A DNA stretch of 64,000 bases from the NCBI GenBank assembly GCA_902800625.1, contig CADCFG010000001.1, positions 62,001 through 126,000 on the forward strand, read 5' to 3'. The position numbers and the translations under genes were made by a program. The notes beneath the pieces were generated by a model. It did no database searches and was not told where the DNA came from. It saw only the letters and a program-made list of their open reading frames with translations. This DNA is from an uncultured Eubacteriales bacterium (GTDB lineage: Bacteria > Bacillota > Clostridia > Christensenellales > Aristaeellaceae). Positions 7,508-15,970 of the stretch are shown here, piece after piece (position 1 is the first letter of the stretch; each line of letters begins with the position of its first letter).

Positions 7508-7540
7508 AAAAAGGATGGACTGCAAAGTCCATCCTTTTTT
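7507..7540. terminator. Bidirectional terminator between the peptide unit and ctpA
   Basis: AAAAAAGGATGGACT-GCAA-AGTCCATCCTTTTTT is a perfect 15-bp palindrome with A and T tails on both sides. It serves the rightward peptide genes and the leftward protease gene. Confidence 0.95.
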
Positions 7541-7546
7541 ACTGGC

Positions 7547-8776
7547 CTATCGCTCCGCAATTAGCCGCTCAATCTCTTCTATCGCGGCAGCGAGCTGGTT
7601 GTCGCCCTCGGGGTCGGGTTCCTCGGTAACGAATTCCGCTTCCAGAGGCACCTCGACATCCGGCTGCACGCCCACCTTGTGGGGACAGCGGTCCAGCGCG
7701 TCATAATAGCTGGAAGTGGTCAGCTGGATACCAGCGTTGTCTTCCTTGTACGTGATCAATGACTGCACGATGCCCTTGCCATAGGTGGTCGTTCCCATGA
7801 CAGTGCCACGGCCGAAAGCCTGCACGGCGGAGGCCAGAATCTCCGAGGCGCTGGCGGACATATCGTTCACCAGCACCACCAACGGCACGTCGTACATCTC
7901 CTCGTTGGAGTAAAAGTCCTGGCGATTGCCGTCTTTCTCCTTGATATAGACGATCACGCCGGTGGGCAGCAGTTCGTCAGCGATGTTTACCACTTGGTCG
8001 AGTAAACCGCCGGGATTGTTTCGCACATCCACGATCAATCCCCGAACATTCTGCTGTTTGAAGCTCTCGATGGCTTCATGGAACACGGCGGAGGCGTTGC
8101 CGGTGAACTGGGTGATGCCGATATAGCCGATGTTCCCCGGCAGGATCTGGTAGCTGGCATAGCTGATGGACACGTCGCCCCGGGTGACAGGAATATCCAG
8201 CGTCTGCTCGCCCCGCCGCAGCGTGAGCGTCACCTGAGTGGCTTCCGCGCCGCGGATCATGTTCACGGCCTCGTTGTATGCCCTGCCGTCAATGCCGCTG
8301 ACCTCGACGTCGTCCACGGCCAGGATGCAGTCCCCAGCCCGCACCCCCGCAGCCTCGGCCGGGGTGTCCGGATATACGCGGACGATCTCAATGAACCCGT
8401 CGGTGGTGTTTTGCAGCAGCACGCCGATGCCGTGATACAACCCGGCATTGTTTTCTTCGGCACGTTTCAATTCCTCGGGCGTATAATAAAATGTATAGGG
8501 GTCGCCAATGGAACTGGTCATGCCGCGAATCGCGCCGAGCAGCAGTTCGTCCTCGTCAAGCGCTTCGTAATAATCGTTCAACAGCGTGTTGCGAACCTCG
8601 TCCAGACGACCGTAGCGCTGGATGGCGGCGTACTCCTCCTCGCTGACCCAGCGGCTTTCCTGGGTGGCTTGCTGCGCCGTGCGGCCGGAGATCAGCAGCG
8701 TGGCTGTGGAGGAAATAACGGCGATCATCACCGCTGCCCAAATCAGCGCAACCACACGCAGGGAATTGTTCTTCAT
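7547..8776 (-). CDS. S41-family C-terminal processing protease with PDZ domain (CtpA-type)
   Basis: The 409-aa protein starts at the ATG at 8776 (MKNNSLRVVA), which has GGAGG 4 nt upstream. It has an N-terminal signal anchor (about residues 7-27), a PDZ domain (GIGVLLQ to VDDVEVSG, about residues 120-170) and the S41 catalytic domain. The Ser nucleophile is in SASASEILASA (about residue 309) and the Lys base in GTTTYGKGIVQ (about residue 335). Such proteases trim or degrade envelope proteins outside the membrane. It stands alone between a hairpin at 8796-8826 and the bidirectional terminator. Confidence 0.93.
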   Translation of the reverse strand: MKNNSLRVVALIWAAVMIAVISSTATLLISGRTAQQATQESRWVSEEEYAAIQRYGRLDEVRNTLLNDYYEALDEDELLLGAIRGMTSSIGDPYTFYYTPEELKRAEENNAGLYHGIGVLLQNTTDGFIEIVRVYPDTPAEAAGVRAGDCILAVDDVEVSGIDGRAYNEAVNMIRGAEATQVTLTLRRGEQTLDIPVTRGDVSISYASYQILPGNIGYIGITQFTGNASAVFHEAIESFKQQNVRGLIVDVRNNPGGLLDQVVNIADELLPTGVIVYIKEKDGNRQDFYSNEEMYDVPLVVLVNDMSASASEILASAVQAFGRGTVMGTTTYGKGIVQSLITYKEDNAGIQLTTSSYYDALDRCPHKVGVQPDVEVPLEAEFVTEEPDPEGDNQLAAAIEEIERLIAER

Positions 8777-8795
8777 AGAACCTCCGAATTTTAAC

Positions 8796-8826
8796 GGATG
8801 CGCCGGCAAGCGATGTCGGCGCATCC
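8796..8826 (-). terminator. Hairpin between the regulator gene and ctpA
   Basis: GGATGCGCCG and CGGCGCATCC form a 10-bp perfect stem 42 nt after the regulator stop at 8869. The following bases on the minus strand (GTTAAAATT) make a weak terminator, so some read-through into ctpA is possible. Confidence 0.55.
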
Positions 8827-8868
8827 AATGATTCCGTATCTGAATTTATGACACCGGGGAACGGGAGA

Positions 8869-9936
8869 TTACAGGCGCAGCTTACGGCTGTTTTCGCCCT
8901 TGCCCAGCAGCATCATCATCTTGAAGGTCACGGCATCGTCGAAGTTGCGCAGGTCCAGTCCGATGGCGTTCTGCACCTTCTCCAGGCGGTAGACCAGGGT
9001 GTTTCGATGGATATACAGCTTGCGGGCAGTTTCCGACAGGTTCAGGCTGTTGTCGAAGAAGGTTTCGATGGTGTGCACCATCTCGTCATTGAACAGACGG
9101 GCCGTCTTGCGATTGAAGATGCGGGCATTGTAGCTGGCGCCCAGTTCCGGGGACACGTCGTTCAGGAAGCGCTCCAGCAACAGGTTGCGGTAAACGAAAA
9201 CGCGCTTGCCCGCGTGATAGACCCGGCCCACGTTGATGGCCGCGCGGGCCTCTGCATAGGCCTCGGGAATGGACACCAGGTCCTCCCGGGGATCGGAGAT
9301 GCCGATATAGACGGTGGTGCCGGTCTCGGTGAGAAAGCTGCTCTCAAAGGCGTTGGCGTACTCCTCCAGCTCGGGAAAGCCTTCCTCGTCCACGGCCTTC
9401 AGCATGGCCACGGAGTGGTGCCCCACCTCCGTGATCAAATCATGCTCGTTGTCCACGGCGTCGACCATCATCTGGATGGCCGTCTCGACCTCCATATCCT
9501 GGAAGTAGAAATAAAGTACGCAGCGGTTCCTGTTCATGGGGATATCGTGCTCGGCGGCCAGGGATTCAAATTCCGCGCCTTCCACGTCGCCCCGCAGCAT
9601 CAGGCGCAGCGACTGCTCCCGGTTTGTCTGGCTCATGTCCTCGCGCATCATTACGTTGATCAGCTCCGCGCAGAGGACGGCGCACTTTTTCACGTCCTCG
9701 CTGTCGCCGTGAAGGCACACGAACACGGGCTGTTCCTCAGAAGTGCCGATCAGTGTCATTGCGCCATAGACAAAGGGAATCGTGGGGTTTTGCAGCACCT
9801 CGTCCGGCATGGTGAAGGTGCGCATATCCCCTTCCGGCAGGATGACATTGCCGCTGCTGTCCAGCAGCAGCGCCGACAGGTCGATCATATTCAGAATGCG
9901 GGCAATCTTCACCGTCACGCGATGATCCAGATACAT
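8869..9936 (-). CDS. CdaR/PucR-type transcriptional regulator
   Basis: The 355-aa protein ends in the PucR-family helix-turn-helix (LNLSETARKLYIHRNTLVYR, about residues 302-321), followed by the usual Leu-rich tail. The middle (about 190-270) resembles the GGDEF-like domain of CdaR proteins (TVYIGISDPREDLVSIPEAY). The N-terminal region is a sensory domain of unclear type. GGAGG lies 8 nt upstream of the ATG. In this family such proteins activate nearby or distant catabolic genes; no obvious target is adjacent, so the target is unknown. Confidence 0.8.
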   Translation of the reverse strand: MYLDHRVTVKIARILNMIDLSALLLDSSGNVILPEGDMRTFTMPDEVLQNPTIPFVYGAMTLIGTSEEQPVFVCLHGDSEDVKKCAVLCAELINVMMREDMSQTNREQSLRLMLRGDVEGAEFESLAAEHDIPMNRNRCVLYFYFQDMEVETAIQMMVDAVDNEHDLITEVGHHSVAMLKAVDEEGFPELEEYANAFESSFLTETGTTVYIGISDPREDLVSIPEAYAEARAAINVGRVYHAGKRVFVYRNLLLERFLNDVSPELGASYNARIFNRKTARLFNDEMVHTIETFFDNSLNLSETARKLYIHRNTLVYRLEKVQNAIGLDLRNFDDAVTFKMMMLLGKGENSRKLRL

Positions 9937-10079
9937 ATAGGGTTGCCTCCTTCCGGCAGCGCAATTTTCATGGTTTCAGTATAGCGGTTCAATGTTGAAA
10001 TCCGGTGTAATTTCGGGCCGCATCGGTTATATCCGTGTAAATTCTCGGAATTTCTGTGTAGATTGCACGAATTATTAAG

Positions 10080-10880
10080 TTATTGCATATCATCTCTCAG
10101 CGTCTCGGTATCCAGCCAGTTCCGCACGATCCGACTTCCCTGTGCCGATGCCGTCCAGAGCAGCTCCGGAATCAGACCGCTTTCGCGAATGCTCACGGCA
10201 CAGTCCTTCGCGATGATGATATGGTCCAGCAGGGGAATTTTCAGCGGCGCCACCGCATTCAAAGTCCGAAGGGTGCAAACCAGGTCCTCCTTGGAGGGCT
10301 TGAGGGTGCCGCGGGGATGGTTGTGCGCCAAAACAATGTATCTGGCGCCTTCTTCAAGCGCTGTGGAGAGCAGCCGCCCCAAATAGAACGGCGCGCTGTC
10401 CACCGCTCCCTTTTGCAGCATCGCGGCGCGGACAAGCCGACCGTGGCCATTGAGGAGAACCAGATAAAAGCGCTCCTCATGAGCGCCGATATAAAGCGTG
10501 CGCAAATAACGGCTCATGCGAGAGAGCGTATCCAGCATAGGGCTCATACCCCAAAGCTGTGAAAGGCTCGTGCGGGTCAGCGCCGGAATCATGGCGTAGT
10601 AAAACGCGTCCAAGTCGGAAAGGCCCGTGCGGGTCATTGCATGGCGACTGGACTCCACAAAGTACCTGGCCGCGGGATAGAGGCGCCGAATCATGGCCAT
10701 GCGTTCCTGCTGATCATCCCGCTTGTGCAGAAAACTCTGGGCGCGCTCGATGGCGCGGTAGAGGTTCTCCCGCTTTTCGTCGAGGGACATGCCGGAGGGC
10801 GCAGGCAGCCGTGCCTCCGCGTCGATCGGAACAGGATCTGAGCGCAGGATGCGCTTTTGCTCAATCAGACTCAGCTTCAA
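10080..10880 (-). CDS. RadC/JAB-domain protein
   Basis: The 266-aa protein has the JAMM metal motif HNHPRGTLKPSKEDL (about residues 184-198) in the RadC form (HNHPxG...PSxxD), preceded by VLLNGHGRLV and LLSTALEEGARYIVLA. The N-terminal half is divergent and lacks a clear UPRF helix-hairpin-helix, so this is a RadC relative rather than standard RadC. The biochemical role of the family (putatively DNA-linked isopeptidase or nuclease) is unsettled. Translation seems to start at the TTG at 10880, which overlaps the stop of the preceding small gene (TTGA), implying coupling. Confidence 0.85.
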   Translation of the reverse strand: MKLSLIEQKRILRSDPVPIDAEARLPAPSGMSLDEKRENLYRAIERAQSFLHKRDDQQERMAMIRRLYPAARYFVESSRHAMTRTGLSDLDAFYYAMIPALTRTSLSQLWGMSPMLDTLSRMSRYLRTLYIGAHEERFYLVLLNGHGRLVRAAMLQKGAVDSAPFYLGRLLSTALEEGARYIVLAHNHPRGTLKPSKEDLVCTLRTLNAVAPLKIPLLDHIIIAKDCAVSIRESGLIPELLWTASAQGSRIVRNWLDTETLRDDMQ

Positions 10881-11161
10881 CGCTCGATCGCCCCGGCTTC
10901 GGCGAGGGCGTCCAGCACCTCGTCCGCGCTGTCCAGGCGCTCGCCCATGTACCAGCCGTCCTGCTCCTCGTCATACTTCAGCTCCGCTGCGCCATCCACG
11001 CCGACGCCGCCCTTGACGAACACCAGATCCAGTGAGATGGGGCGGGCGATGTCATAGAGATCCACCACGTATTCCCGGGCGGACAGCTGCTCTGCGTCGT
11101 CGAAATTGTCCAGGAAAGCCCGCAGCGCATTCAACTGGGCCTCGTTCAGCTTCAAACGCAT
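10877..11161 (-). CDS. Small acidic protein of unknown function (94 aa)
   Basis: The ATG at 11161 follows GGAG by 8 nt and sits below a good promoter. The product (MRLKLNEAQLNALRAF and so on) is acidic, has no membrane segment, and contains a predicted strand segment (ISLDLVFVKGGV) and a C-terminal helix (SADEVLDALAEAG). The open frame extends much further upstream but runs antisense through the Ig-like gene, so the long version is rejected. It is coupled to the radC-like gene by a 4-bp overlap. No family is recognised. Confidence 0.65.
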   Translation of the reverse strand: MRLKLNEAQLNALRAFLDNFDDAEQLSAREYVVDLYDIARPISLDLVFVKGGVGVDGAAELKYDEEQDGWYMGERLDSADEVLDALAEAGAIER

Positions 11162-11195
11162 GATGATCGCTCCATTCAACGGTTTTTCTTCCTTT

Positions 11196-11224
11196 AGTTT
11201 ATCGCATTCTCCGGTCTTTTGCAA
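11196..11224 (-). promoter_or_regulatory. Promoter of the small gene-radC operon
   Basis: On the minus strand TTGCAA (11219-11224) and TAAACT (11196-11201) have a 17-bp spacer; transcription should start about 28 nt before the ATG at 11161. Confidence 0.65.
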
Positions 11225-11263
11225 GGAAAAAATGCAGGTCGGCGCGGCGTTACAAAAAATCAG

Positions 11264-11292
11264 TTGACCGGCGCGGCGTTGTTCCGTATAAT
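11264..11292 (+). promoter_or_regulatory. Promoter of the Ig-like protein gene
   Basis: TTGACC (11264-11269) and TATAAT (11287-11292) are 17 bp apart, 38 nt before the ATG at 11330. Confidence 0.9.
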
Positions 11293-11329
11293 ATATTTGT
11301 ATAATTATGTTTGTTGTGAGGCTCGATCT

Positions 11330-12715
11330 ATGAAAACCGCCTATGGCAAGCTGGTCGCCCTGATCGCCCTGATCGTCGCGGGGACGCTGTTGTTCGCCCC
11401 GATGCGCTTCGGCGGCGACGACTATCTCTATCCCCATCCCCGCTCGGTGCGCATGAACCCGGGCGACAGCTATGCCCTCTCCTATCGCCTGGACGCCGCC
11501 AACCCGAACCAGATCGTCACCTACACCTCCACCAACGAGGCCGTGGCCACGGTTAACGAGAGCGGCTTGGTCACCGCCCTTGCCGGCGGCAGCGCGCGGA
11601 TCCGCCTGGACGCGGAAAAAGGCGCCAAGGCCGACGTGCGCATCGAGGTGAAGGGCGCGCAGCTGGACACACTGGCTCTGAACACCGACACGCTGAACAT
11701 GGAAAAGGGGCAGATCACCGGCCTGAAGGCCATCTTCAACGACGACGCCAAGGACACCAGCGTCACGTGGAGCACCGCTGACGAGGCCATCGCCCAGGTG
11801 GACGCCATCGGCCGAGTGGCCGCCATGGGCGGCGGCAGCACCACCGTCACCGCCACGGCGAAAAACGGCCTGACCGCCAGCGCGCAGATCAATGTTCACG
11901 TCAGTGGCGACGCCCTGCGCATCACGCCAGAAGCCATCACCGTCGGTGCGGGCACCTATGTGCGCCTGAACACCTACTACCTGCCCGCCGACACCACTGA
12001 CGAGGTGGTCTCCTGGGCCAGCAGCGACGAGAATGTTCTGCAGGTGCAGGACGGCACGCTGTATGCCGCGAACGTGGGTCGCACGATCCTCAGCGCCTTT
12101 TCCCGGGACGGCCTGGGCGCCAGCGCGGTGGTCATCGTGGAGCCCCCCGCCGCCGACTTCACCATCTCCCCCACCGCCGCCACCATGGACCGCGGCCGCA
12201 CCCTGACGCTGGAGCCCCGCTTCCTGGACGCCAGCGGCAATGTGGATGAGAACTCCAGCGCCCATTACATCACCTGGACCAGCTCCAACCCCGCGGTCTG
12301 CACCGTGGAAGGCGGCGTGGTCACTGCCGTGGGCAGCGGACAGGCCCGCGTCAGCGCCTCTGCGGACGGCAGGATCGCCAGCTGTCTGATCGACGTGCAG
12401 ACGTTGGTGGAGAGCGTGGAGTTGAACCTGGACAAGATGTACGTTCTGCGCGAGGATACCGTCATTCCCATCCAGCTGGAGGCGAAGATCATGCCGGCCG
12501 ATGCGGACAACCAGCGCCTGACCTGGACGGCAGACAATGACCTGGTGGCCTCGGTGAACCAGCGGGGACTCGTGACACTGGTGGGCGGCTACGGCACCGC
12601 CACCATCACCGCCACTGCCGAAAGCGGCGCCCAGGACACCTTCACAGTGAACGTGGTGTCCGAGTTGCCGGAGGGATACGAATCGCCCCTGGAGGAAGGC
12701 AAGCCAGAGGGTTAG
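11330..12715 (+). CDS. Exported protein with tandem bacterial Ig-like (Big_2) domains
   Basis: The 461-aa protein starts at the ATG at 11330 (MKTAYGKLVAL), preceded by GTGAGG and a promoter; the longer upstream frame would begin before the promoter. Residues 7-22 form a signal peptide or anchor. The rest is about five Big_2 modules, each with the signature VTWSTADEAIAQVDAIGRV followed by GGGSTTVTATA. Such modules form beta-sandwich stalks at the cell surface. No sortase motif or catalytic domain is seen. Anchoring is therefore presumably through the uncleaved N-terminal helix. Confidence 0.85.
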   Translation: MKTAYGKLVALIALIVAGTLLFAPMRFGGDDYLYPHPRSVRMNPGDSYALSYRLDAANPNQIVTYTSTNEAVATVNESGLVTALAGGSARIRLDAEKGAKADVRIEVKGAQLDTLALNTDTLNMEKGQITGLKAIFNDDAKDTSVTWSTADEAIAQVDAIGRVAAMGGGSTTVTATAKNGLTASAQINVHVSGDALRITPEAITVGAGTYVRLNTYYLPADTTDEVVSWASSDENVLQVQDGTLYAANVGRTILSAFSRDGLGASAVVIVEPPAADFTISPTAATMDRGRTLTLEPRFLDASGNVDENSSAHYITWTSSNPAVCTVEGGVVTAVGSGQARVSASADGRIASCLIDVQTLVESVELNLDKMYVLREDTVIPIQLEAKIMPADADNQRLTWTADNDLVASVNQRGLVTLVGGYGTATITATAESGAQDTFTVNVVSELPEGYESPLEEGKPEG

Positions 12716-12774
12716 GCGTTCCAGTCCATATTAGTCGGGCGGCGGCGCTCAATCCTGGCTTTGAACACAAAAAA

Positions 12775-12799
12775 GCAGTCCCTCACACGAGGGACTTGC
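12775..12799 (-). terminator. Terminator of the infC-rpmI-rplT operon
   Basis: GCAAGTCCCTC-GTGT-GAGGGACTGC followed by TTTTTT on the minus strand, 14 nt after the rplT stop. Confidence 0.93.
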
Positions 12800-12812
12800 T
12801 TATTTATATTCT

Positions 12813-13172
12813 TTACTTCTCCAGAGCGGCCTTGGCCTTCTCCGCCAGCACCGCGAACGCGGCTGGATCGGAGATCGCCAGCTCGGACAGCATCTTGCGG
12901 TTGATGTCCACGCCGGCCACCTTCAGGCCGTTCATCAGCCGGGAGTAGCTCAGGCCGTTGATGCGGGCCGCCGCATTGATGCGGGCGATCCACAGGCGGC
13001 GGAAGTCGCGCTTCTTCAGCTTGCGGCCGATGTAGGCATAGCGCAGAGAACGGCGAACCTGTTCGCTGGCTGCGCGATACTGCTTGCTCTTGGCGCCAAA
13101 GTAACCCTTGGCGAGCTTCATTACCTTACGCTTTTTCTTCTGTGCGTTGACAGCACGCTTAATCCTTGCCAT
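12813..13172 (-). CDS. rplT: Ribosomal protein bL20
   Basis: The 119-aa, very basic protein has the classic start [20 protein letters not shown] and the conserved [20 protein letters not shown] segment. It binds 23S rRNA early in 50S assembly. In many Firmicutes L20 also represses this operon by binding the infC leader. It is the last gene of infC-rpmI-rplT, 15 bp after rpmI. Confidence 0.98.
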   Translation of the reverse strand: MARIKRAVNAQKKKRKVMKLAKGYFGAKSKQYRAASEQVRRSLRYAYIGRKLKKRDFRRLWIARINAAARINGLSYSRLMNGLKVAGVDINRKMLSELAISDPAAFAVLAEKAKAALEK

Positions 13173-13187
13173 TTTTGATTCGCCTCC

Positions 13188-13385
13188 TTACTTGTACGGA
13201 ATCAGTTTCTTCATGGTCTTGCCTTCCGTGGTGGTCAGATAGGCAGCCTTGCGCAGGTTACGGGTACGCTTGGTGGGCTTCTTGGTCAGGATGTGACGCT
13301 TGAAAGCCTGAGCGCGCTTGACCTTGCCGCTCTTGGTGAGATTAAAACGCTTCGCGGCGCCCTTGTGCGTCTTCTGTTTGGGCAT
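13188..13385 (-). CDS. rpmI: Ribosomal protein bL35
   Basis: The 65-aa basic protein [20 protein letters not shown] has the family N-terminus, with the [24 protein letters not shown] core (here [20 protein letters not shown]). It is part of the 50S subunit. It lies between infC and rplT in the universal order, with a good GGAGG upstream. Confidence 0.97.
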   Translation of the reverse strand: MPKQKTHKGAAKRFNLTKSGKVKRAQAFKRHILTKKPTKRTRNLRKAAYLTTTEGKTMKKLIPYK

Positions 13386-13414
13386 GGGATTTTCCTCCTC
13401 TCGTTAATCGGTAA

Positions 13415-13927
13415 TCAGTCCTGTGCTCTCGGAGAGATGAACATGGACATGTTGCGGCCCTCGATCTGGGGCGCCTTGTCCACCGTGCCATACTCCTTGA
13501 TTCTTTCGGCAAACTCATTCATGATCTGGCGACCAATTTCGGAGTGGGTGATCTGGCGCCCGCGGAAGCGGATCGTCACCTTCACCTTGTTGCCATCCTT
13601 CAGGAACTTCACGGCGTTCTTGAACTTGACGTCCACGTCGTGATCCTCGATGGTGGCGGACAGGCGAACCTCCTTGACGGTAATGACCTTCTGATTCTTG
13701 CGGAATTCGCGCTCTTTCTTGGACTGCTCGAAACGATACTTCCCGTAGTCCATGAGCTTGCAAACCGGCGGGCGGGCCTGCGGGGCGATCTTGACCAAGT
13801 CAAGCTGCCGCTCCTCTGCCAGGGCCAGCGCGTCACGGCTGGACATGACGCCCAGCTGTTCGCCGTTCTGATCCACAACGCGCACTTCGCGGTCGCGAAT
13901 CTCCTCGTTAATCATGAGATCGTTAAT
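13415..13927 (-). CDS. infC: Translation initiation factor IF-3, probable AUU start
   Basis: The 170-aa product reads (M)INDLMINEEIRDREVRVVDQ and continues through ALALAEERQLDLVKIAPQA to the C-terminal IF3 domain with VKVTIRFRGRQITHSEIG. IF-3 binds the 30S subunit and discriminates against non-standard start codons. The ATT at 13925-13927 lies 9 nt after GGGAGG, whereas the in-frame ATG at 13913-13915 lies 21 nt after it. The AUU start therefore fits best and matches the known autoregulation of infC by rejection of AUU. It is preceded by an attenuator-bearing leader. Confidence 0.95.
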   Translation of the reverse strand: MNDLMINEEIRDREVRVVDQNGEQLGVMSSRDALALAEERQLDLVKIAPQARPPVCKLMDYGKYRFEQSKKEREFRKNQKVITVKEVRLSATIEDHDVDVKFKNAVKFLKDGNKVKVTIRFRGRQITHSEIGRQIMNEFAERIKEYGTVDKAPQIEGRNMSMFISPRAQD

Positions 13928-14073
13928 ACCGAAACACCTCCCATTATCATTTGCCGTATGAAAAAGAGCAGCGCATTTGCGCCGCCCTTTCAAATCCCAT
14001 GCCGGGATCCTCTGTTGTGCCAGAAACCTCTGAAGCCTGAGCCGCAGGGTGAGAAGTCGGCGCTTCTGCTTAC
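13928..14073 (-). promoter_or_regulatory. infC leader with transcription attenuator
   Basis: The roughly 146-nt leader between the promoter and infC holds a hairpin (13965-13988 on the plus strand, 10 bp around AAAT) followed on the minus strand by TTTTT (13961-13965). This is an intrinsic terminator within the leader. Upstream bases such as CTCACCCTGCGGC could form an alternative fold. In related bacteria L20 binds such leaders and promotes termination, so feedback control by rplT is likely. Confidence 0.7.
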
Positions 14074-14079
14074 CGAATT

Positions 14080-14108
14080 ATTATAGCAGGCATCCATGGG
14101 TTTGGCAA
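14080..14108 (-). promoter_or_regulatory. Promoter of infC-rpmI-rplT
   Basis: On the minus strand TTGCCA (14103-14108), a 17-bp spacer and TATAAT (14080-14085) with an upstream TG (extended -10). The stretch 14109-14235 up to znuB shows no gene. Confidence 0.85.
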
Positions 14109-14235
14109 GGGAAGATGATGTTAAATCTTGTATCGGGCCATGATTGAACCCGGGAGTTGCGGGCAAAGCGCTTACAGGTCTCGAGAGTACATCCAACGTC
14201 GGCGATATCATCGCGCCAGGCGCTCATCACTGACC

Positions 14236-15276
14236 CTATTCCCTTACCGCTCCGATGGCGCTGAACACGATGAACACGACCAGGTTAACCGCCACGATGC
14301 CCGCGCCGGTGGGCAGCGAGTACACGCAGGAGAGCATCAGGCCCATCACGAAGCAGACCACGGAGATGATCGCCGAGGAGATGGTGACGGTCTTAAAGTG
14401 GCTGAATACCCGCATGGACGATAGCGCCGGAAAGATGATGAGGCTGGAGATCAACAGCGTGCCCATCATGCGCATGCCCACCACCACGGTCAGGGCCGTC
14501 AGCAGCGCGATCAGCAGGTTGTAGCTACCCGCGTTCACGCCGGTGGCCCGGGCGAAGGGCTCGTCGAAGGTCACGGCGAAGATGCGCGGATAGAACAGCA
14601 CGAACAGCACCAGCACCACCGCAGAGAGTATGGCCGACAGCCACACGTCCCCTACGCTCATGGCCAGTATGGAGCCGAACATATAGTTGTACACATCCAC
14701 GTTCATGCCGCTGGTCATGCTGGTGACGATCACGCCCACGGCCAGCGCGCTGGTGGAGATCAGGGCGATGGCAGAGTCACCGCGCATGCGGCTTCGTTCG
14801 CTGAGGCGGAGCAACAGGAACGCGCACAGCACCACCACCACAAGTGTGAACGGCAGGGGGCTGGCCGCAATGCTTCCGCACAGCGCCGCAATGCCCCTGC
14901 GCAGTCTGCCAGGCAGGAAGCCCGGCAGGCCCTCCGCGGTGACAAAGCCCAGCGCCATGGCCACGGTCAGCGCGCCGAAGCCCACGTGGGACAGGCCGTC
15001 GCCGATCATGGAATAGCGCTTGAGCACCAGCGTCACGCCCAGCAGCGAGGCGCACAGCGACACCAGCGTGCCCACGACCAGCGCCCGCTGGATGAACTTG
15101 TATTGCAGGTATGCGCCGAACTCAACGAAGGCCGCGCCGATGTCCTTCAGGTGGAAGAGGATCCAGACGATCATCAGCGCCAGCAGCACCCAGAAGGCGA
15201 TGGCGCTGCTGCGGCGGGGCTTTTCGCCCTTGCGGCCGGGCTTTTTCATCAGCGCCCGTTGAAGCAGGTCACCCAC
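14236..15276 (-). CDS. znuB: Zinc ABC transporter permease (ABC-3 family)
   Basis: The 346-aa integral membrane protein has about eight hydrophobic segments from residue 27 onward and the ABC-3 signatures LKRYSMIGDGLSHVGFGA (about residues 86-103) and GMRMMGTLLISSLIIFPA. It forms the channel for Zn(II) uptake with the ATPase encoded just upstream. The start is either the GTG at 15276, overlapping the ATPase stop, or the ATG at 15249; neither has a strong ribosome binding site, as expected for coupled translation. An unusually polar Lys/Arg-rich N-terminus precedes the first helix. Confidence 0.92.
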   Translation of the reverse strand: MGDLLQRALMKKPGRKGEKPRRSSAIAFWVLLALMIVWILFHLKDIGAAFVEFGAYLQYKFIQRALVVGTLVSLCASLLGVTLVLKRYSMIGDGLSHVGFGALTVAMALGFVTAEGLPGFLPGRLRRGIAALCGSIAASPLPFTLVVVVLCAFLLLRLSERSRMRGDSAIALISTSALAVGVIVTSMTSGMNVDVYNYMFGSILAMSVGDVWLSAILSAVVLVLFVLFYPRIFAVTFDEPFARATGVNAGSYNLLIALLTALTVVVGMRMMGTLLISSLIIFPALSSMRVFSHFKTVTISSAIISVVCFVMGLMLSCVYSLPTGAGIVAVNLVVFIVFSAIGAVRE

Positions 15277-15970
15277 GCGCCGTCACCGCCCCTTCCGCGA
15301 ATTTCGCCCGGTATTCGTCCACGGAACCAAAGAAATCCATGCCCCGGTTCATCACCAGCACCTTGCCTGCGTCGCGCATGGCGCTGCCCAGGTCATGGGA
15401 GACCATCACCACGGCCACGCCGTACTTGCGGTTCAGCGTGCGGATCACGTCGTAGAACTCCGCTGCGGCGGTGGGATCGAGGCCGGTCACGGGCTCGTCC
15501 AGCAGCAGCATGGCATCGGTGGCGCAAAGCGCCCGGGCCAGCAGCGCCCGCTGCTGCTGCCCGCCGGAGAGATTGCGATAGGAGCGCTTGCGGAACTTCA
15601 ATACGTCCAGCAGCGCCATGTTCTCCTCGGCCTTCTTCCGGTCCGTCTTATTGTAAAAGCAGCGGCGGCCCATGCGGTTCACGCACCCGGACAGCACGAC
15701 CTCCTCCACGCTGGCGGGGAAATCCCGCTGGGCGGCGGTCTGCTGGGGCAGGTAGCCGATGCGGTTCTTCACCAGACCGTCGCCATAGGCGATGCTGCCG
15801 CTCCGGGGCTTCACCAGGCCCAGCATGGCCCGTATCAGCGTGCTCTTGCCGGAGCCGTTCTCGCCCACCACCACCAGGTAATCCCCGGCGTTCACCTCGA
15901 AGGAGACGCGGTCCACCGCCACCGTGCCCTCAAAGGCAATGGTGACATCCTTCATGGCCATCAGCGCCAT
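15269..15970 (-). CDS. znuC: Zinc ABC transporter ATP-binding protein
   Basis: The 233-aa ATPase has Walker A GENGSGKST, the ABC signature LSGGQQQRALLARAL, Walker B AMLLLDEPVTGLD and the H-loop His in VMVSHD. It powers the ZnuB channel. The ATG at 15970 is preceded by GGGGGCGGAG and is preferred over the longer frame that starts at 16015. Either start lies inside the 3' end of the zur gene, so translation is coupled. Order in the operon: znuA, zur, znuC, znuB. Confidence 0.92.
   Translation of the reverse strand: MALMAMKDVTIAFEGTVAVDRVSFEVNAGDYLVVVGENGSGKSTLIRAMLGLVKPRSGSIAYGDGLVKNRIGYLPQQTAAQRDFPASVEEVVLSGCVNRMGRRCFYNKTDRKKAEENMALLDVLKFRKRSYRNLSGGQQQRALLARALCATDAMLLLDEPVTGLDPTAAAEFYDVIRTLNRKYGVAVVMVSHDLGSAMRDAGKVLVMNRGMDFFGSVDEYRAKFAEGAVTARG

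Noticed and set aside
6910..7560. Leftward frames across tRNA-Trp and the peptide unit
   Set aside because: They run antisense through the tRNA, two terminators and the repeat, and the translation includes tRNA-derived repeats.
11219..12265. Long leftward extension of the 94-aa gene through the Ig-like gene
   Set aside because: The extension is antisense to a well-formed Big_2 protein with its own promoter. The ATG at 11161 has the ribosome binding site and promoter.
14109..14235. Possible tRNA remnant in the gap between infC and znuB
   Set aside because: A T-arm-like CCCGGGTTCAATC is seen on the minus strand, but no acceptor, D-arm or anticodon arm can be drawn.
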